Assembly: GCF_900114385.1 (NCBI RefSeq)
Contig: NZ_FOSW01000010.1
Span: 121,876 to 185,875 of the forward strand
Direction of reading: 5' to 3'
Source of the DNA: Geodermatophilus ruber
Lineage (GTDB): Bacteria > Actinomycetota > Actinomycetes > Mycobacteriales > Geodermatophilaceae
Length of the DNA: 64,000 bases
Part shown: piece by piece, positions 1 to 8,788 of the stretch
Numbering within the stretch: position 1 is the stretch's first letter
How the letters are laid out: every line of letters begins with the position of its first letter
Made by a program: the position numbers and the translations under genes
The notes under the pieces: generated by a model
The model's database searches: none
What the model was told of the DNA's origin: nothing
Seen by the model: only the letters and a program-made list of their open reading frames with translations

Positions 1-1105
1 TCGCGGCGACGCTGTGCACCGCCGGCCGGTACTCGAACACCTGCACCACGCCGTCGCGCCCGCGGGTGCGGGCCGGCAGCGGCACGATGCCGTCGCGCCG
101 CGCGCGGTGGACGTCGGTGACGCCGAGGACCCGGTCGAGGTCGCCGGCCAGCCAGGCGGAGTAGGCGGCCTGGTGCAGATCGGCGTCCGCGGCCGGCGCC
201 CGGCTGGTCAGCAGCGTCGTCTCGACCAGGCGGACCAGGCCGAGGTCGACCAGGTTGACCAGCGGCGCGACGTCGGTGGTGGCGGCGCTCTCCGCGCCGC
301 GCTCCTCGCGCCAGTAGCCGAGGAAGGCGTGCCCCTCGGCCAGCCACAGCAGCGGCCGGATGCCGGCCTGCTCCAGCGCGGCGGCGAGGGTGACGACGGT
401 GTCCAGGCAGGTGCCGACCCGGCCGTCGAGGACGTCGCCGGGGTTGCGCACCTTCTGCCCGACGTCGGCCCAGCTGGCCGGCGGCTCGCTGTAGCGGATC
501 TCCCGGCGCCGCATCGCCTCCACCAGCGCGGCGACGATCTCGTCGACCCGCTCCGGCCCGGACTGGTAGCCCTGCACCGACGCGCTGCCGGTGCGCTCCT
601 CCAGCAGCGTGCTGGCCTCGCCGATCAGCGCGGTGATGGCCGGGTGGTTGGGCAGCACGTGGGCGGCGAGCATCTCCAGCGCCAGCGGGATCGGCGCGGC
701 CAGCCACTGGTTGGCCGCCAGCACCTGCACCGGGACGGCGGTGCCGCCGACGTCCTCGCCGTCCACGAGCAGGTCGATCTCGATCGAGCCGGGGCGCTGC
801 TCCTCGATCTGCAGCATCGCCGCGGGGTCCATGACCAGCCCGACGTCGCTGAGCACCGTCGTCTGGCCGGCGTCGAGATCGACCAGCAGCTCCACGGGGG
901 TGCCGATCGGCCCCTCGGCGTCGCGGACGCCCAGCCGGACCGTCGCCGCGCGCACCGCGCCGCCGTGGTTGGTGAAGGCCAGCCGGGAGACGACCGGCAC
1001 CCGGTTGTGCGCCAGGGCGTAGCTGAGGACCGGGGTCGACGTCGCCTGGATCGCCACGGCCGGCCGGTCGGCGGTCTCGGTGGGCCGGAGGTCCGTGGTG
1101 CTCAT
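1..1105 (-). CDS. DUF4011-family large protein, N-terminal part (partial at left edge)
   Basis: Reading leftward from an ATG at 1105, an open frame runs 368 codons to the window edge without a stop, so this is the N-terminal part of a longer protein. The opening (residues about 15-45, SYALAHNRVPVVSRL, then VELLVDLDAGQTTVLSDVG) matches what I recall of actinobacterial DUF4011 proteins, usually some 2000 residues with helicase-like and nuclease-like domains further on; those parts lie outside the window. A transglutaminase-like pair is visible: Cys233 in GRVGTCLDT and His259 in EGHAFLGYW. The N-terminal 150 residues look beta-rich. It is divergent from the monooxygenase at 1472. The family call is from memory of the sequence; the function is not known to me. 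Confidence 0.8.
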   Translation of the reverse strand, partial: MSTTDLRPTETADRPAVAIQATSTPVLSYALAHNRVPVVSRLAFTNHGGAVRAATVRLGVRDAEGPIGTPVELLVDLDAGQTTVLSDVGLVMDPAAMLQIEEQRPGSIEIDLLVDGEDVGGTAVPVQVLAANQWLAAPIPLALEMLAAHVLPNHPAITALIGEASTLLEERTGSASVQGYQSGPERVDEIVAALVEAMRRREIRYSEPPASWADVGQKVRNPGDVLDGRVGTCLDTVVTLAAALEQAGIRPLLWLAEGHAFLGYWREERGAESAATTDVAPLVNLVDLGLVRLVETTLLTSRAPAADADLHQAAYSAWLAGDLDRVLGVTDVHRARRDGIVPLPARTRGRDGVVQVFEYRPAVHSVAA

Positions 1106-1408
1106 GGCGACGTGTCTACCGGTCCGGACGGACCGGTCCGGACAGGCGCGGGGCGCGTCTGGGGCGGGTGTGGCGGGAGCGTCCGGACGGGTGGTGATTT
1201 CCGTCCCGGACACCGCTCGGAGGGTCACGGAGCGATGCCGAGGCGCCGAACGGGAGTGCTCCGGCCGCGGCCGGACGACGAGGGTGCCCGGACCGCGCGT
1301 CGGGGACTGGCCGGGTGCCTTAACACAACGGCAACCAAGAACTTTCAGCGGGTTTACGCCAACCCCTTCCAATGTCGTACTTCACAGCGCTACCTTCTGC
1401 TCTCCCAG

Positions 1409-1428
1409 ATCCGGGATCCTGGATCCAA
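1409..1428. promoter_or_regulatory. GATCC-repeat candidate operator in the 366-bp divergent intergenic region
   Basis: The gap 1106-1471 separates the leftward DUF4011 gene from the rightward catabolic cluster. Its right half is less GC-rich than its surroundings. At 1414-1426 two GGATCC palindromes stand one base apart and the second extends to the palindrome TGGATCCA (1420-1427); a half copy (AGATCC) precedes them. FCD-type GntR repressors bind short palindromes of this size, and such a regulator is encoded at 3568. The site lies about 45 bp upstream of the monooxygenase start, which has a clear GGAGGT ribosome-binding site at 1461-1466. The link to the regulator is inference. I see no gene in the rest of the gap. 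Confidence 0.4.
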
Positions 1429-1471
1429 GACGCAAACGTGCAGGTCAGTGACCTAGACGCGGAGGTAGCGC

Positions 1472-2617
1472 GTGCCCAGAACAGCGGAAATCGCCGGTGC
1501 GGGGCTGTCCGGTCTCGTGCTCGCCACGAGGCTGGCTCAGCTCGGGTGGAAGGTGCGGCTGCACGAGCGCAACCCGGAGTTGCGGATGTTCGGTGCGGGC
1601 ATCTGGATCTGGGAGAGCGGCCTGCGGACGCTGGAGACCATCGGCGCCTTCGACCAGGCGACGGCCAAGGCCCGGAGCATCGCCGAGTGGCGGATCGCCG
1701 ACCGCAACGGCGGCGTCCTCATGTCCCGGCGCACGACTCCGGACGACCGGCTGCTCCTCCCGCCGCGGGCCGACCTCTATGAGGCCCTGATCACCCAGGC
1801 CGAGCACTTCGGCGTGCAGATCGAGACCTCGTCCCTCGCGGTGGGGGCCTCGCCGGAGGGCCGCCTGCAGATGGAGAACGGCAAGGAGTACTCGGCGGAT
1901 CTCGTGGTCGCCGCGGACGGCGCCTACTCCCGGCTGCGCGAGTCGATCTTCTCCACCGCCTGGATGGACTTCGGCACCGAGGCCGGCATCCGGATGATGA
2001 TCGAGCGCGACGAGGGTGACCCCGAGGACACCATCATCGAGTACTGGCACGGTAGGCGTCGGCTGCTGTACAACCCCTGCACCGACGGTCAGGACTACAT
2101 CTTCCTGAGCGCTCCGGTGTCCGACGAGCGGGCGAGCCGGATGCCCGTCGACCGCGACCTGTGGCGGACGCAGTTCCCCGCCGCTGCCCACCTCGTCGAC
2201 CGGTTCGCCGAGGCCAGCCGCTGGGACCGCCTGGTCAACGTCCGCTGCCGCTACTGGTCCAAGGGGCACGTCGCAGTCATCGGCGACGCCGCCCATGCCA
2301 TGCCCCCGAACCTCGGCCAGGCCGCCAACACCGCCTTCATCAACGCGATGGCGCTGGCCATGACCCTCGAGCGCGAGAAGGACGTCCCCACGGCCCTGGG
2401 CCGGTGGGAGCGCGAGAACCGCGCGCTCACCGACCACGTGCAGTGGTGGTCCTACCTCTACGGGTTCGTCGTGGCGAAGGTCCCCGAGCGGATGGACGGC
2501 GTGCGTGCCCGTCTGCTGCGTTCGGTGTCCGGCAGCCGGCCCTTCCAGAACGGCCTGAACAAGGGGGCCCGGCACGTGCCCGCCGGCGCCCGCACCACGT
2601 CCCTGACCCCCGCCTGA
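1472..2617 (+). CDS. FAD-dependent aromatic-type monooxygenase
   Basis: A 381-residue class A flavoprotein hydroxylase. The N-terminal dinucleotide-binding motif reads EIAGAGLSGLVLATRLAQLGW (GxGxxG variant, about residues 6-26), followed by the acidic end of the second strand (HERNPE). The second FAD motif, VIGDAAHAMPPNLGQAAN, lies near residue 270, and DLVVAADGAYSRLR is the DG motif. Such enzymes use NAD(P)H and O2 to hydroxylate an aromatic or heteroaromatic ring. GTG start at 1472 has GGAGGT eight bases upstream. It is the first gene of a rightward cluster with an FAH hydrolase and a GntR regulator, so it probably starts that pathway. The substrate cannot be read from sequence. Confidence 0.85.
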   Translation: MPRTAEIAGAGLSGLVLATRLAQLGWKVRLHERNPELRMFGAGIWIWESGLRTLETIGAFDQATAKARSIAEWRIADRNGGVLMSRRTTPDDRLLLPPRADLYEALITQAEHFGVQIETSSLAVGASPEGRLQMENGKEYSADLVVAADGAYSRLRESIFSTAWMDFGTEAGIRMMIERDEGDPEDTIIEYWHGRRRLLYNPCTDGQDYIFLSAPVSDERASRMPVDRDLWRTQFPAAAHLVDRFAEASRWDRLVNVRCRYWSKGHVAVIGDAAHAMPPNLGQAANTAFINAMALAMTLEREKDVPTALGRWERENRALTDHVQWWSYLYGFVVAKVPERMDGVRARLLRSVSGSRPFQNGLNKGARHVPAGARTTSLTPA

Positions 2618-2665
2618 TCCCGTGATCCGACCCCGTGCCGCGCGCACGGACCTGGAGGCTGCCTC

Positions 2666-3571
2666 GTGAAGTACGTGTCGTTCCTCGGCGACGCCGGTCC
2701 CGGCGTCGGGGTGGTGCTCGGCGACCACGTGTTCCCCGTTCCCCACGGGTACGCGGTCAGCTCCGACGGCGCCCCCATGGGGCTCCTCGAGCTGATCCAG
2801 CGGGGGACGCCGGGCTCCGTGCCCTGCTCGACCACGCCCCTCCCGCTGGCCGACGTCCGGCTGCTGGCGCCCATCCCGCGGCCGCCCCGCAACGTGATCT
2901 GCGTCGGCCAGAACTACCACCAGCACTCGCTGGAGTTCGACGCCTCCGGGTACAACTCCACGCCCAGCAACGGCGTGCCCGACCGCCCCGTCGTCTTCAC
3001 CAAGGCGCCCAGCTCGGTCATCGGCCCGGGCGAGGTCATCCCGCTGCACGACAACCTGACCACCGAGCTGGACTACGAGGCCGAGCTCGGCGTGATCATC
3101 GGCAAGGGCGGGCGCGGCATCCCCGCCGAGGAGGCGCTCAGCCACGTCTGGGGCTACACGATCATCAACGACGTGACGGCCCGCGACGTCCAGCGCGACC
3201 ACCGCCAGTGGTTCCTCGGCAAGTCGCTGGACGGCGCCTGCCCCATGGGGCCGTTCGCGGTCACCGCCGACGAGGTGGACCTCACCGATCTGCTCGTCGA
3301 GACCCGGATCAACGGGGAGCTGCGGCAGAGCGCGAAGACCGCCGACCTGATCTTCGACGTCCCCACGCTCATCGCCACGATCAGCGCCGGCATGACCCTG
3401 GAACCCGGTGACGTGATCGCCACGGGCACGCCTGCGGGTGTCGGCATCGGTTTCGACCCCCCGCGGTTCCTGAGCGCAGGCGACACTGTCGAGGTCAGCA
3501 TCACCGGGCTGGGTACGTTGATCAACACGGTCGGGGGCCCGCCGCAGACCGGCGAGGGAGAGCCCGCATGA
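2666..3571 (+). CDS. Fumarylacetoacetate hydrolase (FAH) family protein
   Basis: 301 residues, with the FAH fold from about residue 75. Visible family motifs are VICVGQNYHQHSLE, the acidic metal-binding EAELGVIIGKGG (E-x-E), INDVTARDVQ, and the C-terminal TPAGVGIG. These enzymes use Mg2+ or Mn2+ to cleave C-C bonds of acylpyruvates or hydrate/decarboxylate 2-oxo-dienoates late in ring-cleavage pathways. GTG start at 2666 with GGAGG upstream. The end overlaps the GntR regulator by ATGA, so the two are translationally coupled. It probably acts downstream of the monooxygenase at 1472, on a ring-fission product made elsewhere, since no dioxygenase is present in this local set. Confidence 0.88.
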   Translation: MKYVSFLGDAGPGVGVVLGDHVFPVPHGYAVSSDGAPMGLLELIQRGTPGSVPCSTTPLPLADVRLLAPIPRPPRNVICVGQNYHQHSLEFDASGYNSTPSNGVPDRPVVFTKAPSSVIGPGEVIPLHDNLTTELDYEAELGVIIGKGGRGIPAEEALSHVWGYTIINDVTARDVQRDHRQWFLGKSLDGACPMGPFAVTADEVDLTDLLVETRINGELRQSAKTADLIFDVPTLIATISAGMTLEPGDVIATGTPAGVGIGFDPPRFLSAGDTVEVSITGLGTLINTVGGPPQTGEGEPA

Positions 3572-4257
3572 GCACTGACCCCACGGCCGCCGGCGCGCTG
3601 GCCGGGTTCTCCCCGATCCAGCGCGGCACGATCCGCGACGCGACCCGGGACGCCCTGCGCGATCTGATCATCAGCGGCGGCGTGGAGGTCGACACCCCGC
3701 TGCGCCAGGACGAGCTCGCCGCCCGGATGGGCATCAGCCGCACCCCGCTGCGGGAGGCCCTGCACGCGCTGGCCAGCGAGGGCCTGGTCACCTTCGACGC
3801 CCACCGCGGTGCCGTGGTCACCCGGCCGTCGGTGCAGCAGCTGCTCGACCTCTACGAGATCCGGGAGCAGCTGGAGGTGCTGGCCGGCCGCAAGGTCGTC
3901 GCCGGCACCACGGACGCCCACATCGCGGCCGTGCAGGAGCTGCACGACTCGATGGACGGCCTCACCGACCCGGTGGCGTGGGCCCAGCTCAACCAGCAGT
4001 TCCACGCGACGCTCTACGCGCCGTGCGAGAACCGGGAACTGATCACCCTCATCAACACGCTCTCGGCCCGGGCCAAGTTCTACGTCCGCATCCTCGTCTC
4101 CACCGGACCCTCCGCCGCGGTCGCGCACGACGAACACGGGGAGATGCTCGCCGCGCTCACCCAGCGCGATCCCGACGCGATGGAAGCGGCGATCCGCTCC
4201 CACCTGCACCGCACCGCAGCACAGGTCGCCCCCACCCTCGAGTCCGACGGCGGCTGA
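3568..4257 (+). CDS. GntR-family transcriptional regulator (FCD type)
   Basis: 229 residues. N-terminal winged helix about 20-85 (DLIISGG...LRQDELAARMGISRTPLREALHALASEGLV, typical of GntR), then an all-helical FCD ligand domain with LNQQFHATLY and HDEHGEMLAAL, which carry the metal-binding Asp/His positions of the family. Such proteins usually repress a neighbouring catabolic operon and release DNA on binding an organic acid. It overlaps the upstream FAH gene (ATGA at 3568), so it is co-transcribed with what it probably controls. The GATCC repeats at 1414-1427 are the best candidate operator. Ligand unknown. Confidence 0.9.
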   Translation: MSTDPTAAGALAGFSPIQRGTIRDATRDALRDLIISGGVEVDTPLRQDELAARMGISRTPLREALHALASEGLVTFDAHRGAVVTRPSVQQLLDLYEIREQLEVLAGRKVVAGTTDAHIAAVQELHDSMDGLTDPVAWAQLNQQFHATLYAPCENRELITLINTLSARAKFYVRILVSTGPSAAVAHDEHGEMLAALTQRDPDAMEAAIRSHLHRTAAQVAPTLESDGG

Positions 4258-4284
4258 GCCCCCAGCCTTCCCGCACCACCTCCA

Positions 4285-4332
4285 CGACACGCCTCCGCCC
4301 GGCCCCCGCGCCGGCGCGATCAGGGCGTGTCG
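4285..4332 (+). terminator. Stem-loop between the GntR and amidohydrolase genes
   Basis: CGACACGCC at 4285-4293 pairs perfectly with GGCGTGTCG at 4324-4332 across a 30-base, GC-rich loop that can itself fold. There is no T-run. It could stop or attenuate transcription between the GntR gene and the amidohydrolase at 4373. Weak call because of the long loop. Confidence 0.35.
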
Positions 4333-4372
4333 GGGTCCCGCACACCCTTCGACAGCCAGGAGAGGAGTCCCC

Positions 4373-5830
4373 GTGTACGAGGACTGGACCCTGATCACCG
4401 GCGGCACGGTCATCGACGCCACCGGCGCCGACCCCCGGCCGAACACCGACGTCGTCCTGCACGGCAACACCATCATCGCCGTCGGGGAGGACACCACCGG
4501 CATCCAGATGCCGCCCAAGGAGAAGATGCGGCGGATCGACGCCACCGGGCGCACGGTCATGCCCGGCCTGATCGACGTGCACTGCCACATGACCTACGGC
4601 GAGGCCCGGTACGAGGAGGAGATCGACCTCTACACCAGCGCGGAGATGCGCACCCTGATCGCGGCGGCCAACGCCCGCAAGGTGCTCCGGGCCGGCATCA
4701 CCAGCATCTCCCAGCCCGGCGGCAGCTACTACATCGGCGTCGGGATCCGCGAAGGCATCAACGCCGGACTGGTCCAGGGCCCTCGGATGAGCGCCGCCGG
4801 CCGGTACCTCACCACCAGCAACGGTCTCACCGACTGGTACCCGGACTCGGTCGGCGTGCCCGACGGCAACATCGGCACGCTGACCAACACCGTGGACCAG
4901 ATGAAGGTGGAGATCCGCCACCAGGTCAAGAACGGTGTCGACCTGATCAAGCTCGCCGACAGCCCCTACGGCGACTTCCAGGCCTTCACCAACGACGAGA
5001 TGAAGGCCGTGGCCGACCTGGTCCACCAGCTCGGCAAGAAGGTCACCATCCACGCCCGCGGCCCGGGCGAGGTGCGCGCCGCGGCCGACGCCGGCTTCGA
5101 CTGGATCATGCACGGCAACGTGATGACCGACGAGGGCATCGAGAAGATGCTCGAGAACGACGTCACGCTGGTCCCCACGCTGCTGCTGCTGGCCAACCTG
5201 GCCGACTGGCCCGAGCTCACCGGCGCCCCGTACGGCCAGTACCACGGCTGCCGGCGGATGCTCGAGAAGAGCGTCGACAGCCTGCACCGGGCGCACGAGG
5301 CCGGCGTCACGTTCGCCATGGGCACCGACTCCGGCTTCGCCATCACCCCCTACGGCGAGTGGCACGCCCGGGAGCTGGAGCTGCTGCAGGTCTACGCCGG
5401 CCTGTCGAACATGGAGGCGATCGTCGCTGCCACCGCCAACGGCGCGAAGATGCTCAACCTCGAGGGCACGCTCGGCAAGCTGCTGCCCGGTTACCTCGCC
5501 GACGTCATCGTGGTGAAGGGCAACCCGGCGGAGAACCTGCACGTCCTGGTCGACAAGCGCAACGTCGAGATCGTCATCAAGGACGGCGTCGTGCAGACGT
5601 TCCCCGACGACCTCGACATGGTCCGGTACCACAACGACCGCGACCCGCTGATCTACAGCCAGACCGAGCTGACCTACGACATGGTCACCGGCGACAACCC
5701 GGAGAAGCCCTACAGCGTGCTGCCGTGGTCGATGGCCGACGGCGTCGAGATCGCCCACGAGATCGACCGCGGCCAGAAGGCCCTCGCCACGGAGGACCTG
5801 GTCCCGGAGGACGGCGCCGTCCACGACTGA
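4373..5830 (+). CDS. Metal-dependent amidohydrolase family protein
   Basis: 485 residues, amidohydrolase superfamily (TIM barrel). Metal ligands are readable: H70-C-H72 in LIDVHCHM, a likely carboxylated Lys193 in DLIKLADSPYG, His227 in TIHARG, His247 in IMHGN, and the late Asp in MGTDSG. C-terminal PGYLADVIVVKGNP is the usual return to the small beta domain. This arrangement resembles the imidazolonepropionase/prolidase-like group with a two-metal site. It would hydrolyse an amide, lactam or C-N bond of a ring compound. GTG start at 4373 follows GGAGAGGAG. It precedes a RidA-like gene and an alpha/beta hydrolase, which suggests a nitrogen-containing substrate. The substrate is inference. Confidence 0.87.
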   Translation: MYEDWTLITGGTVIDATGADPRPNTDVVLHGNTIIAVGEDTTGIQMPPKEKMRRIDATGRTVMPGLIDVHCHMTYGEARYEEEIDLYTSAEMRTLIAAANARKVLRAGITSISQPGGSYYIGVGIREGINAGLVQGPRMSAAGRYLTTSNGLTDWYPDSVGVPDGNIGTLTNTVDQMKVEIRHQVKNGVDLIKLADSPYGDFQAFTNDEMKAVADLVHQLGKKVTIHARGPGEVRAAADAGFDWIMHGNVMTDEGIEKMLENDVTLVPTLLLLANLADWPELTGAPYGQYHGCRRMLEKSVDSLHRAHEAGVTFAMGTDSGFAITPYGEWHARELELLQVYAGLSNMEAIVAATANGAKMLNLEGTLGKLLPGYLADVIVVKGNPAENLHVLVDKRNVEIVIKDGVVQTFPDDLDMVRYHNDRDPLIYSQTELTYDMVTGDNPEKPYSVLPWSMADGVEIAHEIDRGQKALATEDLVPEDGAVHD

Positions 5831-5911
5831 CCCCCCGCACCCACCCCCGATGCCGGCCCGCGCCGCGCGTCGATCCCCCACCTGTCCGCACGTCGTGAGG
5901 AGACACCACCC

Positions 5912-6355
5912 GTGACTGTCCACCTGCACCGCAAGCCCAAGGGCCTCGGCGAGCCGCTCGGCCGCTACTCGCACGTCGGCGTGGTCGCCGACGGCGACCC
6001 GGTCTTCATCGCCGGCCAGGTCGGCATGGCCGAGGACGGCCAGCTCTACGGCGACGGCAGCTTCGCCGACCAGGTCCGGGGCGCCTACGCCAACCTCGGC
6101 ACCGCCCTGGCCGCTGTCGGGGGCACGTTCGCCGACATCGTGAAGATGACCACCTACCTGGTGGGTGGCGGTACCCACCTGCCGGAGTTCATGAGCGTCC
6201 GCGGTGAGGTCTTCGCCGAGATCTACCCCGACGGTGGCTACCCGCCGAACACGCTGCTGTTCGTCGAGCGCCTGGTCGAGGAGCCGCTGCTCATCGAGAT
6301 CGAGGCCGTCGCCGCCGTCCCCGGCGCCGCCCAGGTGGCGGTGGACGATGCCTGA
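5912..6355 (+). CDS. RidA (YjgF/YER057c/UK114) family protein lacking the usual arginine
   Basis: 147 residues, RidA/YjgF family: VFIAGQVGMAEDGQL, QVRGAYANLGTALAAVGGTFADIVKMTTYL and the C-terminal LIEIEAVAAV are characteristic. RidA proteins hydrolyse reactive enamines/imines; catabolic members deaminate 2-aminomuconate-type compounds. The arginine that holds the substrate carboxylate in RidA (PAR-S/T) appears here as Asn113 (YPPNTLLFVE), while the late Glu (IEIEAVA) is kept. This places it outside the classical imine deaminases and makes its reaction uncertain. It overlaps the next gene by eight bases (ATGCCTGA), so translation is coupled. A non-enzymatic or different hydrolytic role is possible. 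Confidence 0.85.
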   Translation: MTVHLHRKPKGLGEPLGRYSHVGVVADGDPVFIAGQVGMAEDGQLYGDGSFADQVRGAYANLGTALAAVGGTFADIVKMTTYLVGGGTHLPEFMSVRGEVFAEIYPDGGYPPNTLLFVERLVEEPLLIEIEAVAAVPGAAQVAVDDA

Positions 6356-7154
6356 GGTGACCGTCAACGGCCACACCACCACCTGGTGGGAGGCCGGCAG
6401 CGGTGAACCCCTGCTGCTGATCATGGGCACGGGGATGAGCGGCCGGGCCTGGGCGCACGAGGTCGAGCACCTGTCGCAGCAGTACCGCTGCATCACCTAC
6501 GACATGCGGGGCGTCGGCACCGCCGACTGCCCCGACTCGGACTACACGCCGGCGCTGCTGGCCGAGGACGCCGTCGCGCTGCTGGACGCCCTGGGCATCG
6601 AGTCCGCGCATGTCATGGGCTTCAGCCTCGGTTCCTGCACCGCGCAGGAGATGGTGCTCAACCACCCTGAGCGGGTCCGCTCGGTGGTGCTGCTGTCCAC
6701 CTGGAGCCGGACCGCAGACGAGAACCACGTCCGCCGGCACTACGAGTCCCGCCGCTACGCGCTCCAGCACGGCCCGCTCGACGTCTTCTCCAAGTTCGCC
6801 TTCTGGATGTGGTCGCCGACCCTGCTGGAGGAGGAGCACGAGCGGATCACCACGCTGGAGGCCGAGCTGCGCGGGTGGACCGGCTCGAAGGACGTCTCCG
6901 GGTTCATCGGCCACTTCACCGCAGACCTTGCGCACGACGCCATCGACCGGCTGCCCTCGATCGACACGCCGGTGCTGGTCGTCCACGGTGACGAGGACCG
7001 GATCACCCTGCCCCGGTACAACCGGCGGGTCGCCGCGGCCATCCCGGGCGCGGAGTACGTGGAGATCCCGCGCGCCGGTCACCTGGCCTTCCTCGAGCAG
7101 CCGGCCGCGCTGAACAAGGCCGTCGAGGAGTTCCTCAGCAGGTCGGCGGGCTGA
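6348..7154 (+). CDS. Alpha/beta-fold hydrolase
   Basis: 268 residues from the ATG at 6348 that overlaps the RidA-like stop. The alpha/beta hydrolase core is clear: oxyanion region LLIMGTGMSG, nucleophile Ser93 in GFSLGS, acid in VHGDEDRIT and His in GAGHLAFLE-like RAGHLAFLEQP near residue 246. Members in catabolic operons cleave esters, lactones or C-C bonds of ring-fission products. Tight coupling to the RidA-like gene and to the ABC transporter five bases downstream indicates a common operon. Substrate unknown. Confidence 0.87.
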   Translation: MPEVTVNGHTTTWWEAGSGEPLLLIMGTGMSGRAWAHEVEHLSQQYRCITYDMRGVGTADCPDSDYTPALLAEDAVALLDALGIESAHVMGFSLGSCTAQEMVLNHPERVRSVVLLSTWSRTADENHVRRHYESRRYALQHGPLDVFSKFAFWMWSPTLLEEEHERITTLEAELRGWTGSKDVSGFIGHFTADLAHDAIDRLPSIDTPVLVVHGDEDRITLPRYNRRVAAAIPGAEYVEIPRAGHLAFLEQPAALNKAVEEFLSRSAG

Positions 7155-7159
7155 GCGCC

Positions 7160-8788
7160 ATGACCGCGACCACGGGTGCGCCGCGCTTCGGCGTGCGTGC
7201 CGCCGTCCACGACTACTCCGGGGTCGTCGTGCTCCGCGAGGTCGACTTCGAGTTGCGCGGCGGGGAGATCCACGCGCTGCTCGGGGAGAACGGCTCGGGG
7301 AAGAGCACGCTGATCAAGGTGCTCACCGGAGCCGTGCGGCCGACCGGTGGCACGCTCCTCCTCGACGGCGAGCCCGTCCACTTCGCCACGCCGCAGCAGG
7401 CGCAGGCGGCCGGGGTCGCGGTCGTGCACCAGAACTACAACCTCTTCCCCGATCTCTCGGTCGAGAAGACCCTGCTGGCCAGCGCCGCGGACGTCCCGCG
7501 GCGGGCCAGCAGGCTCGGCGCCGTCGACCACCGGTCCTGGCGGCGGCAGGTGCAGGAGCTGCTGCACCGTCTCGGGGTCGATCTCGACCCCCGGGCTCTG
7601 GTCGGGGCGCTCGGCCCGGCCGAGCGCAAGTTCGTCGAGATCGCGCGGGCGATGGTGACCGAGCCGCGCTTCCTGATCCTCGACGAGCCCACCGCCTCCC
7701 TGGAGCCGGCCGCCGCCGATCGGGTGCTCGCGCTCATGCGCACGCTGCGCGGTCACGGCGTCGGGCTCGCCTTCGTCTCGCACCGGCTGGACGAGGTGGC
7801 GGCCACCGCCGACCGGGTGACCGTGCTGCGGGACGGGCAACGGGTCGCCGAGCGCGCCAGCGCGGGGCTGACCACCGCCGAGATGGCCCGCCTCATGGTG
7901 GGCGACCGGCCGCAGGAGTCGGTGCGGCCGGACACCTCGACGGTGCGCTCGGAAGTGCTGCTGCGGATGCACGACGTCCGCTGCTCCGACGACGGCGACG
8001 CCTTCGACATCGACGTGCACGCCGGGGAGATCCTGGCGGTCACCGGGCTGGTCGGCTCGGGCGCGGCGACCTTCGTGTCCATGGTCGGCGGGGACGTCCC
8101 GCTGCGCGGCCGGGCGGAGGTCGACGGCCACGAGGTGCGGCTGCGGACCGCGCGGGACGCCCAGGCCCAGGGGATCGGCTTCATCCCCGAGGACCGCAAG
8201 GCCCGTGGCCTGGTGCTCGAGCACTCGTGCGCGGTGAACATCTCGCTCGCGTCGCTCGGCCGGGTGTCCACCGCAGGTCGGGTGTCCCGGCGCCGGCTCC
8301 TGCGCCGCGCCGAGGAGTACCGGAACCGGTTGGACATCCGGATGCCCTCGCTCGGCGCGCCGGCGTCGGCGCTGTCGGGCGGCAACCAGCAGAAGGTGCT
8401 GGTCGCCAAGTGGCTCGCCTCCGGCGTCCGGCTGATCGCGGTCGAGGAGCCCACCCAGGGCGTCGACATCGGTGGACGGGCGCAGATCCACGACCTGCTG
8501 CGGGAGTTCACCGCCGCGGGCGGTGCCGTGGTGCTCTTCTCCACCGACGTCCGCGAGGTGCTCGCCCTCGCCGACCGGGTGGCGGTGTTCCGGCACGGGT
8601 GCCTGTCCCGCGTCCACGCCTTCGACGATCTCGACCAGGCGCGGCTCACCGCGCTGACCGCGGGGGAGGACGACTCGTCCGCGGCCCTCGGGTTGCGGGC
8701 GGACGGCGCCGTCCCGTCCTCCGCCGCCCCGCTGTCGACCCCGATCCCGTCCTCCCGCCCGACCGTCCGGATGGAGAGCTCCCGATGA
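7160..8788 (+). CDS. Ribose-type ABC importer, double ATPase subunit
   Basis: 542 residues with two nucleotide-binding domains, as in RbsA/MglA/XylG. Domain 1: Walker A GENGSGKST at 42-50, Walker B FLILDEPTA, but a degenerate signature (LGPAERKFVEIARAM). Domain 2: Walker A degenerate (GLVGSGAATF, lacking the Lys), good signature LSGGNQQK, and Walker B with Glu for Asp (LIAVEEPTQGVDIG). The asymmetry is common in this family. The protein energises uptake with the permease (8785) and lipoprotein (10039). Five bases separate it from the upstream hydrolase. The importer family takes sugars but also autoinducers, purines and other small molecules; here a catabolic substrate is likely. Confidence 0.92.
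   Translation: MTATTGAPRFGVRAAVHDYSGVVVLREVDFELRGGEIHALLGENGSGKSTLIKVLTGAVRPTGGTLLLDGEPVHFATPQQAQAAGVAVVHQNYNLFPDLSVEKTLLASAADVPRRASRLGAVDHRSWRRQVQELLHRLGVDLDPRALVGALGPAERKFVEIARAMVTEPRFLILDEPTASLEPAAADRVLALMRTLRGHGVGLAFVSHRLDEVAATADRVTVLRDGQRVAERASAGLTTAEMARLMVGDRPQESVRPDTSTVRSEVLLRMHDVRCSDDGDAFDIDVHAGEILAVTGLVGSGAATFVSMVGGDVPLRGRAEVDGHEVRLRTARDAQAQGIGFIPEDRKARGLVLEHSCAVNISLASLGRVSTAGRVSRRRLLRRAEEYRNRLDIRMPSLGAPASALSGGNQQKVLVAKWLASGVRLIAVEEPTQGVDIGGRAQIHDLLREFTAAGGAVVLFSTDVREVLALADRVAVFRHGCLSRVHAFDDLDQARLTALTAGEDDSSAALGLRADGAVPSSAAPLSTPIPSSRPTVRMESSR

Noticed and set aside
4157..6496. Very long open frame on the minus strand (hundreds of codons), with similar ones opposite 14944-17169, 20136-22970 and 39565-42057
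   Set aside because: These are shadows of GC-rich coding sequence: low-complexity Arg/Gly/His/Val-rich translations, no motifs, and each lies opposite genes with clear domains and good starts.
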